This document shows positions 37,353 through 45,805 of a stretch of 64,000 bases of DNA, one piece after another. Within the stretch, counting starts at the first letter, position 1. Every line of letters starts with the position of its first letter. The notes beneath the pieces were generated by a model. It was not told the origin of the DNA. It did not search any database and worked only from the letters and a program-made list of their open reading frames with translations. A program made the translations under genes and the position numbers. This DNA is from Cerasicoccus sp. TK19100 (GTDB lineage Bacteria; Verrucomicrobiota; Verrucomicrobiia; Opitutales; Cerasicoccaceae), in assembly GCF_027257155.1 (NCBI RefSeq), contig NZ_JAPWDU010000006.1:483431-547430 (forward strand). The letters are read 5' to 3'.

Positions 37353-37757
37353 GTGAAAACGCACGCCCCACAGATGGAGGATCAGGACTTCGACATCACG
37401 CCGATGATTGACGTGGTGTTCCTGCTCATCGTCTTCTTCATGGTGGTCGCCGCGGAAATTACGGAAAAGATCGAAGTAGAGCTGCCCGAGGCCGACAAGG
37501 CTGTTGTTCCGGAAGAGATTGGCCCACGCATGGAAGTCTCTGTTCAAGAGAGCGGAGACATCTTCGTAGGCATGGTGCCGGTTGATTTAAAGCAACTGGG
37601 CAACCGAGTCCGCACCGGTAACAACGAGATCGCCGGCTTCAAGGTCTTCGTCCGCGCCGACGAACGCACGCCGCATAAATACGTAAATGACGTCATGAAA
37701 ACCTGCGCTGAAAACGGGGTGCTCGACGTTATTTTCGCAACCTTTGAGCAGAAATAA
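37353..37757 (+). CDS. exbD: ExbD/TolR family protein
   Basis: 134 residues, GTG start preceded by CAGGA. N-terminal helix with the catalytic pattern FDITPMIDVVFLLIVFFMV, where the Asp of MIDVVF is the proton-carrying residue, then a periplasmic domain. Its final base overlaps the ATG of the next exbD. Confidence 0.92.
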   Translation: MKTHAPQMEDQDFDITPMIDVVFLLIVFFMVVAAEITEKIEVELPEADKAVVPEEIGPRMEVSVQESGDIFVGMVPVDLKQLGNRVRTGNNEIAGFKVFVRADERTPHKYVNDVMKTCAENGVLDVIFATFEQK

Positions 37758-38188
37758 TGGCCAAGAAAATCCCATTCCTGGACACAAAGGACACGGTCGA
37801 CCTCACGCCGATGATTGACGTGGTCTTCCTGCTGCTGGCGTTCTTCATGGTCACCACCGACCTTACGCAGGAGGCCGATCTGGGCATCACACTGCCCGCG
37901 ATCGCTGAACCGGATCCGAATGCGACGCCGCCGGATGAGCACATTGTGGAAATCGCCCCCAGTGGTGAAGTCAGCCTCAATGGCACACCGATGGACAATC
38001 CTGTGAGTATCGAAATGCCGCAGTTGGTTTCGACATTGTCCCGCCTCAAGGGCGCGGCTGACCAAGTGGGCCAACGCACTGCAGTCACCATCGTTGCCGA
38101 CCCGGATTCGCTCCACCAGCGCTCGATCGCCGTCCTTAACGCCTGCGCCGCCGCCAAGGTGAAATTCGTGATGTTCTCCCAGGAGTAG
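37757..38188 (+). CDS. exbD: ExbD/TolR family protein, second copy
   Basis: 143 residues. DLTPMIDVVFLLLAFFMVTTD contains the catalytic Asp; the periplasmic domain is VADPDSLHQRSIAVLNACAA. It differs from the first ExbD in its longer acidic/proline linker. Two unlike ExbDs beside one ExbB suggests a mixed dimer in the channel. Last gene before a terminator. Confidence 0.92.
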   Translation: MAKKIPFLDTKDTVDLTPMIDVVFLLLAFFMVTTDLTQEADLGITLPAIAEPDPNATPPDEHIVEIAPSGEVSLNGTPMDNPVSIEMPQLVSTLSRLKGAADQVGQRTAVTIVADPDSLHQRSIAVLNACAAAKVKFVMFSQE

Positions 38189-38213
38189 CACCTTACGAAC
38201 GAAATCTTTTACG

Positions 38214-38241
38214 AAAAGCACCCTTCGGGGTGCTTTTTTTG
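38214..38241 (+). terminator. Terminator of the TPR-ExbBD operon
   Basis: AAAAGCACCC, loop TTCG, GGGTGCTTTTTTT, a strong stem with a UUCG tetraloop and T-run, 26 bp after the second exbD. Confidence 0.95.
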
Positions 38242-38293
38242 TTTTATACTGCCTTTGGGCAAAACCTTGCGTAATGACTAATTCGATGCTTTC

Positions 38294-38488
38294 ATGGTTG
38301 TAATGAATGCGGCTGAGGTAATTGAGCATTTCAAACATTTGCCACGAGAGGAGCAGGCGAAAGTCGTGGATTTCATCCGCCAGCAGGATGGCGGAGAGAT
38401 TGCATTTGCATCGGACAACCAGGTGCAGGCCATCAGTGAGAAAGTTTTCAGCCAGCATCCGGAGCTTTTCCGTAAGCTTTCTCAGTAA
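38294..38488 (+). CDS. Antitoxin of a Phd-Doc type module
   Basis: 64 residues; begins MVVMNAAEVIEHFKHLPREE with an alternative ATG at 38303. Helical and charged, resembling the short antitoxins paired with Doc (ending FSQHPELFRKLSQ). Its stop overlaps the toxin's ATG (TAATG), the usual coupling in toxin-antitoxin pairs. Identification rests mainly on the neighbour. Confidence 0.75.
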   Translation: MVVMNAAEVIEHFKHLPREEQAKVVDFIRQQDGGEIAFASDNQVQAISEKVFSQHPELFRKLSQ

Positions 38489-38865
38489 TGCCGGTTTTTC
38501 TTACAACCGAGCAAGTAGAGCGGTTGCATCGTCGATCTTTAGATCTGTATGGAGGCCAGGATGGCCTGCGCGATCGTCCTTTATTTGAAGGTTCGGTTGC
38601 CCAGGCGCAGCAGGTCTTTGTCTATGAGGAAGCAGATGTGTTCGGAATTGCCGCGGCATATTGCTTTCATCTTGCTCAGGCTCAGGCGTTTGTTGATGGC
38701 AATAAACGGACTGCAGTTGCGGCAGGTTTGACGTTTCTTAATCTGAATGGAATTGAAACCGATCGAGATATTTCGGATCGACTTTATGATGCAATGATCG
38801 CCATTGCGAATCGGCAATTATCGCGCCAGGAATTGGCTGATTTACTGAGAGAATTACTGGGCTAA
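38488..38865 (+). CDS. doc: Doc-type Fic toxin
   Basis: 125 residues, a normal Doc length. The Fic motif HLAQAQAFVDGNKRTA holds the catalytic His, Asp, Asn, Lys and Arg; the central FVDGNKRT is intact. Doc phosphorylates EF-Tu and halts translation until the antitoxin binds. LYGGQDGLRDRPLFEGSVAQAQQ is typical. The antitoxin lies immediately upstream. Active by sequence. Confidence 0.92.
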   Translation: MPVFLTTEQVERLHRRSLDLYGGQDGLRDRPLFEGSVAQAQQVFVYEEADVFGIAAAYCFHLAQAQAFVDGNKRTAVAAGLTFLNLNGIETDRDISDRLYDAMIAIANRQLSRQELADLLRELLG

Positions 38866-38868
38866 GGC

Positions 38869-39729
38869 TCACCCTCGCCGTGCATTTGAAAAAAGAAACT
38901 GTTGGGCGAGGCCGGCATACTCGCCGAAATGGATGCGGCCAAAGTGGGCGACTTGCTCAATTTTCCAGCCATCGAGACCGTAGTGTTCAGCCATGATGCG
39001 GTTGATCCACGTATCGACGGGAAATGCCTCCAGGCGACCCGCACCAAAGAGCAACGCGCAGTCGGCGATTTTTGCACCCACACCAGGCAGTTGCATCAGG
39101 CGCTCCTTGGCCTCCGGGTAGGGCAAGGCTTCCACGACCTCGAGCCAGCCGGGCTGTCCGGCCAGAAAGTGGCTGGCCGCATGGATGTGCCGGGCACGAT
39201 AACCCAGGCCTGCTGAGCGGAGCTCAGTCTCGCTCACATGATGGAGCGTCGCCCAGTCGGGCAGGGCGTGTATGCCGGGGACGATTTCCCGCCCGAAACG
39301 TTCTGCAAGCGTGGCGCAGATCAGCTTGATGCTCGGAATCTGCTTCATTGAGCTGCACAGAAAGCAAAGCACGGTTTCGCCGAATGGCTGGCGCAAAATT
39401 CTCAGGCCCGGCCAGCGCTTCATCGCACTGGCCAATGCCGGGTCGCTGCGATGCGGCAAGGCGTCCCAGATCGGTGCGTATGTCGCATCCGCGCCGAGGT
39501 ATTTCGGAATCTGCTGGCCGACACGCTCGGCAATTCTCTCGGGGGCTCGCCATTGAACGAGATCATCGACAACCATCAGCTCTACCAGGCAATTTGCCCA
39601 CACTCCGCGCCATACGCCCTCGACTAAATTCCAACGAAAGGCCTGCCCACCGTCTATGAGTTCACCTAAAACCTCAGGCGTGCAGGTCACCGCCGGTTGA
39701 ACGGGCTGCCACTCGGTCCAGCGGTTCAC
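38869..39729 (-). CDS. ogg: OGG1-type 8-oxoguanine DNA glycosylase/lyase
   Basis: Repair enzyme removing 8-oxoguanine. 286 residues from GTG 39729, which follows the upstream gene's TAA by one base; the longer frame to 39828 overlaps that gene. GGQAFRWN at the N-terminus and the helix-hairpin-helix LPGVGAKIADCALLF with catalytic Lys (AKIAD) and Asp (FPVDTWI) match the OGG1 family rather than MutM. The start is the least certain part. Confidence 0.88.
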   Translation of the reverse strand: MNRWTEWQPVQPAVTCTPEVLGELIDGGQAFRWNLVEGVWRGVWANCLVELMVVDDLVQWRAPERIAERVGQQIPKYLGADATYAPIWDALPHRSDPALASAMKRWPGLRILRQPFGETVLCFLCSSMKQIPSIKLICATLAERFGREIVPGIHALPDWATLHHVSETELRSAGLGYRARHIHAASHFLAGQPGWLEVVEALPYPEAKERLMQLPGVGAKIADCALLFGAGRLEAFPVDTWINRIMAEHYGLDGWKIEQVAHFGRIHFGEYAGLAQQFLFSNARRG

Positions 39730-39730
39730 C

Positions 39731-40246
39731 TTATTCGGCGGCTTGGGCAACGTCTGCTTGTGACTCGGCCGGCGGCTTGCTCCAGAGGAAGCTTTCCTTA
39801 GTGGCGACGACATTGCCTTGCGGATCAATCAAGGCTATGCGCCAGGCGACTGGGGCTTCCTTTTCCGCAGGTTGGTCATCGCCGATAAAGCCTAACCACA
39901 CCTCGCGATGGGACTTGCGATTGTTGGGCAGGGGGAACTTCACCGTGACCGGGTCGCGCTTATCCGGGCGAATCATATCGACCTCAAACGAACACCCATC
40001 GGGCAGGGAATCGGCAAATTCTGTGATGCGCACGATGAAATACAGACCCTCGCGCTCGCCTTCCTGCGAACGCAGCACGATCTTGCGGCCGAAGCGTTCT
40101 TCGCCGTCGAAATACTCGCCAATACGCTTAAAAACATGCTCCGGCTTGTAGTACCAGACCACGCTGTCGATCTCGACTTCGGGCATTTCCTGCGCCGAAA
40201 GCAAGGGGGCGCAAAGCATGGTGAGGGCGATGAACAGTCTCCGCAT
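39731..40246 (-). CDS. Exported hypothetical protein
   Basis: 171 residues with signal MRRLFIALTMLCAPLLSAQE. The rest is a single beta-rich domain (VEIDSVVWYYKPEHVFKRIG, YFIVRITEFADSLPDG, WLGFIGDDQPAEKE). No family recognised. Coupled one base upstream of the glycosylase gene and divergent from the TonB cluster, whose genes begin 94 bp away; a periplasmic function linked to either is possible but unsupported. Confidence 0.75.
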   Translation of the reverse strand: MRRLFIALTMLCAPLLSAQEMPEVEIDSVVWYYKPEHVFKRIGEYFDGEERFGRKIVLRSQEGEREGLYFIVRITEFADSLPDGCSFEVDMIRPDKRDPVTVKFPLPNNRKSHREVWLGFIGDDQPAEKEAPVAWRIALIDPQGNVVATKESFLWSKPPAESQADVAQAAE

Positions 40247-40339
40247 AGTTCGTCATGCTGCCGTTCTACGGGTCCTTAGCAATGTTATTTCGTCGTTGCG
40301 CCGGAGGGGGCGGGTGCCTTTATTTCGGGGATGCTTTTG

Positions 40340-41089
40340 ATGCCTCGTTCGCTCATTATTGGCGGATTCATTCTCAGCGCCGCCGGATCGGCTTGGGCGC
40401 AAAACACCCAAAGCAGCACTCATGCGGCGTTGCGGGAATGGGTGCGCACGGAAAAGTCGATCAGTGACGAAGCCGCCGATTGGCAGGCGGAGCAGGCAGT
40501 GCTTGAGGATATGATTACGGTGCTGGAAATGGAGTCTGCGCAAATGGCCGAGCAGATGGCCGCTGTCGAAGCAACCATCGCCGACTCAACGGCTAAGACC
40601 GAGGCATTGGCCCGGCGTGAGCAGGCGCTGCGCAACGACCTGAAGGAGCTGTCGCAGGTAATGACGACTTGGGAAACTCAAGCGCAGGCCATGGTCGCGA
40701 GTTGGCCCGACCCACTGAAGATTCAGTTCAAAAACTACCCAACTTTGCAGCGCAAAGTAACCAATGACTCGGCTTGGCTTGGGCGTGCGCAACGCTGGAT
40801 CGAACTGTTTCGCGAGGCGGATCAGTTTAATCGGGAAGTCACTGTTTTCGTGAATACCGCAGAGCTGGATGGCGGCGAAAGTTGGCAGGTGAGTGAAATA
40901 TACTATGGCTTGGCCGGTGGGTTCTGGACATCTGCGGACGGCTCGCAAGGAGGTCTCTTAACGCCCTCGGCCGACGGTTGGAAGCGCACCCATGACTCGG
41001 TTTCGGCCGACATGGCGGAAGAGATGATCGCCATCGCCTATTCTCGTCGGCCGTCTGTGCACGTGGAAGCACCGGTAACCGTTGATTAG
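40340..41089 (+). CDS. DUF3450 family protein of a TonB cluster
   Basis: About 249 residues. ATG 40340 has GGGG 9 nt upstream; ATG 40331 sits directly after that G-run and is less likely. Signal LIIGGFILSAAGSAWA, a coiled coil (EDMITVLEMESAQMAEQMAA), then the conserved C-terminal part (YYGLAGGFWTSADGSQGGL). DUF3450 proteins occur at this position in TonB2-type operons of Vibrio and Shewanella. First of six genes in the same direction. Confidence 0.88.
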   Translation: MPRSLIIGGFILSAAGSAWAQNTQSSTHAALREWVRTEKSISDEAADWQAEQAVLEDMITVLEMESAQMAEQMAAVEATIADSTAKTEALARREQALRNDLKELSQVMTTWETQAQAMVASWPDPLKIQFKNYPTLQRKVTNDSAWLGRAQRWIELFREADQFNREVTVFVNTAELDGGESWQVSEIYYGLAGGFWTSADGSQGGLLTPSADGWKRTHDSVSADMAEEMIAIAYSRRPSVHVEAPVTVD

Positions 41090-41094
41090 CCGCT

Positions 41095-42459
41095 ATGCGA
41101 TATTTTCTGTTATTCCTACTGGCGTTGTTGGCACCGATATATTTGGGGGCGGACGAGATTGCGGATGCCGCTCAGGCAGATCTTAAGTCGGCCATCGAAC
41201 GCCTGCGCAAACAGCGCGCGGATATCGCGGTGGAGAAAGCGGCATTGCTCAAGCAATACAACGCGCTCGAAGCCAAGGTGCGTGAGCAGCGGCGTAATTA
41301 TGAGATGCTGAAACTAACTGCCGGGCAGCAGGGGGCGGACTACGAGCAACGCCGCACTGAGTTGGTGGAGCTGGAGCAGCAATTTGCCTCGCTGCAAACG
41401 GCGCTGGAAGACTACCGCATTTACCTTCAGACGAACCTGCATCCCGCTGACGCCAAGGCCTTCATGGAAGAGCTCGGCAGTGAACCGATTGATGATGACC
41501 AGGCAGCAAAGCAGGCCCCGGCCTACCTTAACTTTGGATTACAAAGTTTGCAGGAGGCAAGCGGTGGCCGTGTATTACAAGGGGAGGCCGCCGGACCCAA
41601 CGGACAAATTTCCGCCGGTCAATTTTTGCTGTGGGGGCCGATGAGCTATTTTAGCAACGGATCGGTCGCCGGGTTTTCCATGCATGAAGAGGGGCTGACG
41701 CCGCAAGTTGCCGCATTCAATAACCCAGCCCACATCACTTCACTTAGCAAAGCCATGGCCGGCGAGCCGACGAGCCTACCGCTAGATGCTAGTAATGGCC
41801 GCGCCTTACTCTTGGTGCAGGAGTCGGAAGATATCGCCGACCACTTGGCCTCGGGAGGCGTTTGGGTGTGGCCCATTTTGACCCTGGCGGGATTGGCGCT
41901 GCTCGTTATGTTTTATAAAATCGGCGAAATCGGTATCGTTCGCCTGCCTGGAGACGCTGAGTTTGAAAATGTGCTGAGTGATCTGGCCGCGAACAAACTC
42001 GATGAAGCCAAGGAGCAGATCAACAAGATGAGGGACCCCGCGAAATCCTTGCTTAGCTCGGCGCTGGATCGCTTGGGGCAGCCACGTGAAGTCTTGGAAG
42101 ACGTGTTGCTTGAGCATGTCATCCGCTGGCAAATGCGCTGGGAGCGCGGGCTGGCGATGCTCGCGGTAACTGCAGCGGTGTCACCGTTGTTGGGGCTGTT
42201 GGGCACGGTGACAGGGATGATTTCGACTTTTCGAATGATTGGCGTTTACGGCAGTGGTGAGGCGCGGCCCATGGCTGGCGGCATTTCCGAGGCGCTGGTT
42301 ACGACTGAGCTTGGTTTGCTCGTCGCGATTCCTGCGCTAATCGCCCACGCGATTTTATCACGCCGCGCGCAGAGCCTGACCTCTGACCTCGAGGGTGTGG
42401 CGACGCGTTTCATTGATGCCCTGCCGGGTGAGCCGAAAAAGGAAAGCGCTGATGGCTGA
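41095..42459 (+). CDS. TtpC-like ExbB protein with periplasmic coiled-coil extension
   Basis: 454 residues: signal MRYFLLFLLALLAPIYLG, a long periplasmic coiled coil and beta domain, then ExbB-type helices with the conserved VTAAVSPLLGLLGTVTGMIS and GGISEALVTTELGLLVAIPAL. This matches TtpC, the extra ExbB-like protein of Vibrio TonB2 systems that is required for iron uptake. It is followed by a conventional ExbB. Confidence 0.88.
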   Translation: MRYFLLFLLALLAPIYLGADEIADAAQADLKSAIERLRKQRADIAVEKAALLKQYNALEAKVREQRRNYEMLKLTAGQQGADYEQRRTELVELEQQFASLQTALEDYRIYLQTNLHPADAKAFMEELGSEPIDDDQAAKQAPAYLNFGLQSLQEASGGRVLQGEAAGPNGQISAGQFLLWGPMSYFSNGSVAGFSMHEEGLTPQVAAFNNPAHITSLSKAMAGEPTSLPLDASNGRALLLVQESEDIADHLASGGVWVWPILTLAGLALLVMFYKIGEIGIVRLPGDAEFENVLSDLAANKLDEAKEQINKMRDPAKSLLSSALDRLGQPREVLEDVLLEHVIRWQMRWERGLAMLAVTAAVSPLLGLLGTVTGMISTFRMIGVYGSGEARPMAGGISEALVTTELGLLVAIPALIAHAILSRRAQSLTSDLEGVATRFIDALPGEPKKESADG

Positions 42460-43039
42460 TCTGTCGCAGTGGTTTTTGCAGGAAGTATGGCCGGTATGGG
42501 AAAAGGGCGGCTGGCTAATGCCGTTTCTGGCGCTGCTCGCGCTGGTCATTTATTATACCGCGTTCGAGCTTTGGCGCGATGCGAGCCGCTGGCCTTTGGC
42601 GCGTTTGCTGAAGCTGTCGGAAAATGATTTAACCGCTGACAAGCTACCTCCCGAGCTGAGCCGGCCGTTGTCCGCGCCAACACCTGCTGATAGCGCGCGA
42701 GGTTTTGACTCGTTGCGTCGCCATATTTTGCAGCGCCTGGATCGCCGGATGGCCTTTCTGGCGATTCTCACCAGCGCCGCGCCATTGGCCGGTTTGCTGG
42801 GTACGGTGACGGGACTGCTGGCGACGTTTCGCCAACTGGCATTATCCAGCGGCGGTATCGCTGAGGGTGCGGCATCGGGACTTTACGAGGCGCTAATCAG
42901 CACCCAAACGGGGCTCATCATCGCGATCCCTGCCTACATGGCGTTATACGCGCTCCGTCGTCGTCGGGATGAATGGGCGGCGGCAATCACGCACGTCGAA
43001 AGCATTGGCCTGCGCCCGATGCGAAAGGAGGCCGCATGA
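42452..43039 (+). CDS. exbB: ExbB-type channel protein
   Basis: 195 residues from ATG 42452, which overlaps the previous gene by 8 nt and has GGAAAG upstream. Three membrane helices with LTSAAPLAGLLGTVTGLLATF and EALISTQTGLIIAIPAYM. Second ExbB of the TonB2-type cluster. Confidence 0.9.
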   Translation: MADLSQWFLQEVWPVWEKGGWLMPFLALLALVIYYTAFELWRDASRWPLARLLKLSENDLTADKLPPELSRPLSAPTPADSARGFDSLRRHILQRLDRRMAFLAILTSAAPLAGLLGTVTGLLATFRQLALSSGGIAEGAASGLYEALISTQTGLIIAIPAYMALYALRRRRDEWAAAITHVESIGLRPMRKEAA

Positions 43040-43455
43040 GTCTGCGTGCACGCCGACAGTCGCGCATTAAGCCGCCGACACTGACGGATATCAACCTGTC
43101 GCCCTTGATCGACATGGTTTTTATCCTGTTGATCTTCTTCGTGGTCACGACGGTCTTTGTGAAGGAGACCGGTGTGAAAGTGGACCGCCCAACGGCGAAT
43201 GCCGCGAGCGAAGTGGACCCGGAAAACATCCTGATCGCGATTGATGAACACGGGCAGATATTTCACGATGAGCGTCCGGTCTCACTGAGTGAAGTGGGCA
43301 TGATCGTGCGCCGGTATAGCCAGCGTGCGCCACGCCCGGTCGTGCTGATCGCCGACAAAACCGTGACAACTGATGTGCTTGTAAACGTGATTGATGAAGC
43401 GACCATTGCCGGTGCGCCATCAGTCAGTATCGCCGCCAGGCAGGAGGGGCCTTGA
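43036..43455 (+). CDS. exbD: ExbD of the TonB cluster
   Basis: 139 residues. ATG overlaps the previous stop (ATGA) with AGGAGG upstream. NLSPLIDMVFILLIFFVVTT carries the catalytic Asp. Its stop overlaps the tonB start. Confidence 0.92.
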   Translation: MSLRARRQSRIKPPTLTDINLSPLIDMVFILLIFFVVTTVFVKETGVKVDRPTANAASEVDPENILIAIDEHGQIFHDERPVSLSEVGMIVRRYSQRAPRPVVLIADKTVTTDVLVNVIDEATIAGAPSVSIAARQEGP

Positions 43456-44105
43456 TGAGCCAAGCCATCGACTTGATTACTTTGCGTCGCAAAGTATTCT
43501 CCTTTTTTGGGGCGGTGCTGACCACGGGGGCTTTGTTTACCCTGGTGGTGCCGCTTAGCCATTGGCTGGCTGAAGAACCGGAGTCACCCGAGCCCGCCCA
43601 GGTGCGAACCGTTAACCTGCCGCCGCCCGAGCCGCCACCCCCCGAGCCGCCGACCGTAGCGATGCAAAACGCGGCTGAGGCCGTGGCCGCTGCTCCGCGT
43701 CCACTGGGCGCACCAATCGAGCTTGAAGGGTTGCCAACGAATTCGCCAGCGATCAGAGGTGTGGTGACTGGCCTGGCCGACGTTGAGAATTTTCCTGTTG
43801 AAATGTCCGGCCTCAATGAGATGCCTATCTTTGAGGTCGTTGACCTCGACCGCACGCCACAGCTTCTGCAAAGTCCGCCCAATACCAAACCTTATGAATT
43901 ACAGCGCGCGAATGTGTCCGGTCGGGTAGTGCTGAGCGTGCTGATCAGTCCCAAGGGCCACGTGAGCGTCATCGAAGTGAAAGATGCTGATGACCAGCGT
44001 TTGGTAAAATACGCGAAGCGTTTCGCGGAAAAATGCGTCTTTGAGCCGCCCATGCACAACAATCAGCCGGTTACGGCCAGTTATCTATTTCCACTTCATT
44101 TCTAA
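43455..44105 (+). CDS. tonB: TonB energy transducer
   Basis: 216 residues: N-terminal membrane anchor (FFGAVLTTGALFTLVVPLS), proline-rich periplasmic spacer (PPPEPPPPEPP), and a C-terminal TonB domain (VSGRVVLSVLISPKGHVS, FAEKCVFEPPM, PVTASYLFPLHF). TonB transmits energy from ExbBD to outer-membrane receptors. The spacer is short, which is typical of TonB2-type proteins. Stop overlaps the next ATG. Confidence 0.92.
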   Translation: MSQAIDLITLRRKVFSFFGAVLTTGALFTLVVPLSHWLAEEPESPEPAQVRTVNLPPPEPPPPEPPTVAMQNAAEAVAAAPRPLGAPIELEGLPTNSPAIRGVVTGLADVENFPVEMSGLNEMPIFEVVDLDRTPQLLQSPPNTKPYELQRANVSGRVVLSVLISPKGHVSVIEVKDADDQRLVKYAKRFAEKCVFEPPMHNNQPVTASYLFPLHF

Positions 44106-45442
44106 TGCGTTTTACGATTTTCATCTTCGTGCTGTTGGCGCAGGCAGCGAGTGCGCAATTGCAAATTTCCTGGTCAGACCCGCTGATGCAGGCGCGCTTT
44201 CTGGGCAGCTATGGCTTCGACGGCCCGCGTGAGCCCAGCGTGACCTCGGCCGAGCAGGAGGTGCTTAAATCCATTTTGCCATTGATCGAATCGGGCCAAC
44301 TCACGGAGGCTGCCCGCCGTTTACGCGATGCCATGACGCCGGACTCCAGCGCCGCGTTTGATTACACGCTGGGCAATCTTTACCTGCAAACGGGCAACTT
44401 CGCTGCCGCCGAAAATGCTTACCGCGAGGCCCTGCGTAAACAGCCGGGCTTCGTGCGGGCGTGGCGAAATTTGGGGCTCATGTTGGCCCAAGATGGGCAA
44501 ACGCGTGAGGCCATCCCGGCGCTGAGCGCGGCGATCGAGCGCGGCGATCATTCCGCCGAGTGCATCGGTGCGTTGGCGTTTTGTCATTTCCAAGAGGGCG
44601 ACTACGCCACGGCTTTGCCGGGCTATGAGCGGGCCGCGTTTCTCTCTGCGCAAAGCGCGAACTGGCAACTGGGGCGGGCGCAATGCCTGATTGAGCTCGA
44701 TCGTGCGAAAGAGGCCTTGCTGGTTGCTGAGCAATATTTGCGCGATCACCCGAAGCACCCCGAGGCGCGCCGGATTGCGGTCAACGCCAGTATTGCGCTC
44801 GAAGATTGGGAGAACACGGCTGTGCATCTGGAGATGCTGCGTTTGCACGAGCTGGCCAATGCACAGGCGCTCCTTCAACTGGGGCGCGCTTACCTGGCGC
44901 TTGGTTTGCCGCATCGTGCGACTCAGGCATTTTTAGCTTCGCTGAATCAGCAACAAAAGCCAACGCTTACGCAGATGCTGTCGGCTGCCGAGTTGCTCGC
45001 GCAGCAGGGCGCAGTTAAAGAATCTGAGTCGTTGCTGGCGGTGGTTTATCAGCAGTATGGCGAGGGGCTTTCAGGCGAAGGTATGAATCAACTGCTCCGT
45101 TTGCAAGGGCGGCTAAAGCTGCTCAACGGCGAGCCTGCAGCAGCCGAGCGTCTGCTTTCCGAGGCGGCGGCTCGTGACCCGTTGAGCGGGCAAACGATGC
45201 TGCTGCTTGGCGATGCCCAACTGCAACTGGGGCATTTTGCTGAGGCGCAAGTGACACTCGAGCGCGCAGTGAAAATTGACGAAGTCGCCGCTGATGCCTG
45301 GCTGGAACTGGCGCGGGTTCACGTAAAGCAATCGCAGTGGCGCGCTGCCGCCGATGCATTGCGCCGAGCGCAGTCTTTGCGCCCCGAAGAGCGTGTTGCC
45401 CGCTACCTGCAGGATGTCCAGCGCCTGGCGGGGCAAGAGTGA
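44105..45442 (+). CDS. Exported TPR protein of the TonB cluster
   Basis: 445 residues, signal MRFTIFIFVLLAQAASA, then about ten TPR units (DYTLGNLYLQTGNFAAAENA, AWRNLGLMLAQDGQTREAIP, LLGDAQLQLGHFAEAQVTLE). A TPR protein closes the same gene order in Vibrio/Shewanella TonB2 operons, where it is thought to assist receptor function. Convergent with folB. Confidence 0.9.
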   Translation: MRFTIFIFVLLAQAASAQLQISWSDPLMQARFLGSYGFDGPREPSVTSAEQEVLKSILPLIESGQLTEAARRLRDAMTPDSSAAFDYTLGNLYLQTGNFAAAENAYREALRKQPGFVRAWRNLGLMLAQDGQTREAIPALSAAIERGDHSAECIGALAFCHFQEGDYATALPGYERAAFLSAQSANWQLGRAQCLIELDRAKEALLVAEQYLRDHPKHPEARRIAVNASIALEDWENTAVHLEMLRLHELANAQALLQLGRAYLALGLPHRATQAFLASLNQQQKPTLTQMLSAAELLAQQGAVKESESLLAVVYQQYGEGLSGEGMNQLLRLQGRLKLLNGEPAAAERLLSEAAARDPLSGQTMLLLGDAQLQLGHFAEAQVTLERAVKIDEVAADAWLELARVHVKQSQWRAAADALRRAQSLRPEERVARYLQDVQRLAGQE

Positions 45443-45445
45443 GAC

Positions 45446-45805
45446 TTATCGCGCGCGACTGATCTCGACTGCGACTTCGCGAAAATCGCCCATAATCGGG
45501 GCGTTCGGTTTGCGCGCAGTGACGTCGATTGCCTGAACCAATGGATAGCTGGTCAACACCTCTTGCGCTATACGTTCGGCAACGCGTTCGATAAGGTCGT
45601 AGCGTTCGTCTTCCACAATGCCGCGCACGGTGGCGAAGACTTCGGCGTAGTTGACAGTGTCCTCGAGCGCGTCGCTTTGGCCGGCTGGGCGTAAGTCAAG
45701 ATGCAGCGTGAGGTCGACGCGAAAGGTTTGGCCGTCGCGCTGTTCGTGGTCCAGGCAGCCGTGGTAGCCATGAAAGGCCATGTCGCGCAGGTGTATTCTA
45801 TCCAT
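45446..45805 (-). CDS. folB: Dihydroneopterin aldolase
   Basis: Folate-pathway enzyme that cleaves dihydroneopterin to HMPt and glycolaldehyde. 119 residues. DMAFHGYHGCLDHEQRDGQT is the family opening with the pterin-site Glu, DTVNYAEVF and LIERVAERIAQEVL follow, and the C-terminal KPNAPIMGDFREVAVEISR includes the conserved Lys. Start ATG 45805 overlaps folP by 8 nt. Confidence 0.95.
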   Translation of the reverse strand: MDRIHLRDMAFHGYHGCLDHEQRDGQTFRVDLTLHLDLRPAGQSDALEDTVNYAEVFATVRGIVEDERYDLIERVAERIAQEVLTSYPLVQAIDVTARKPNAPIMGDFREVAVEISRAR

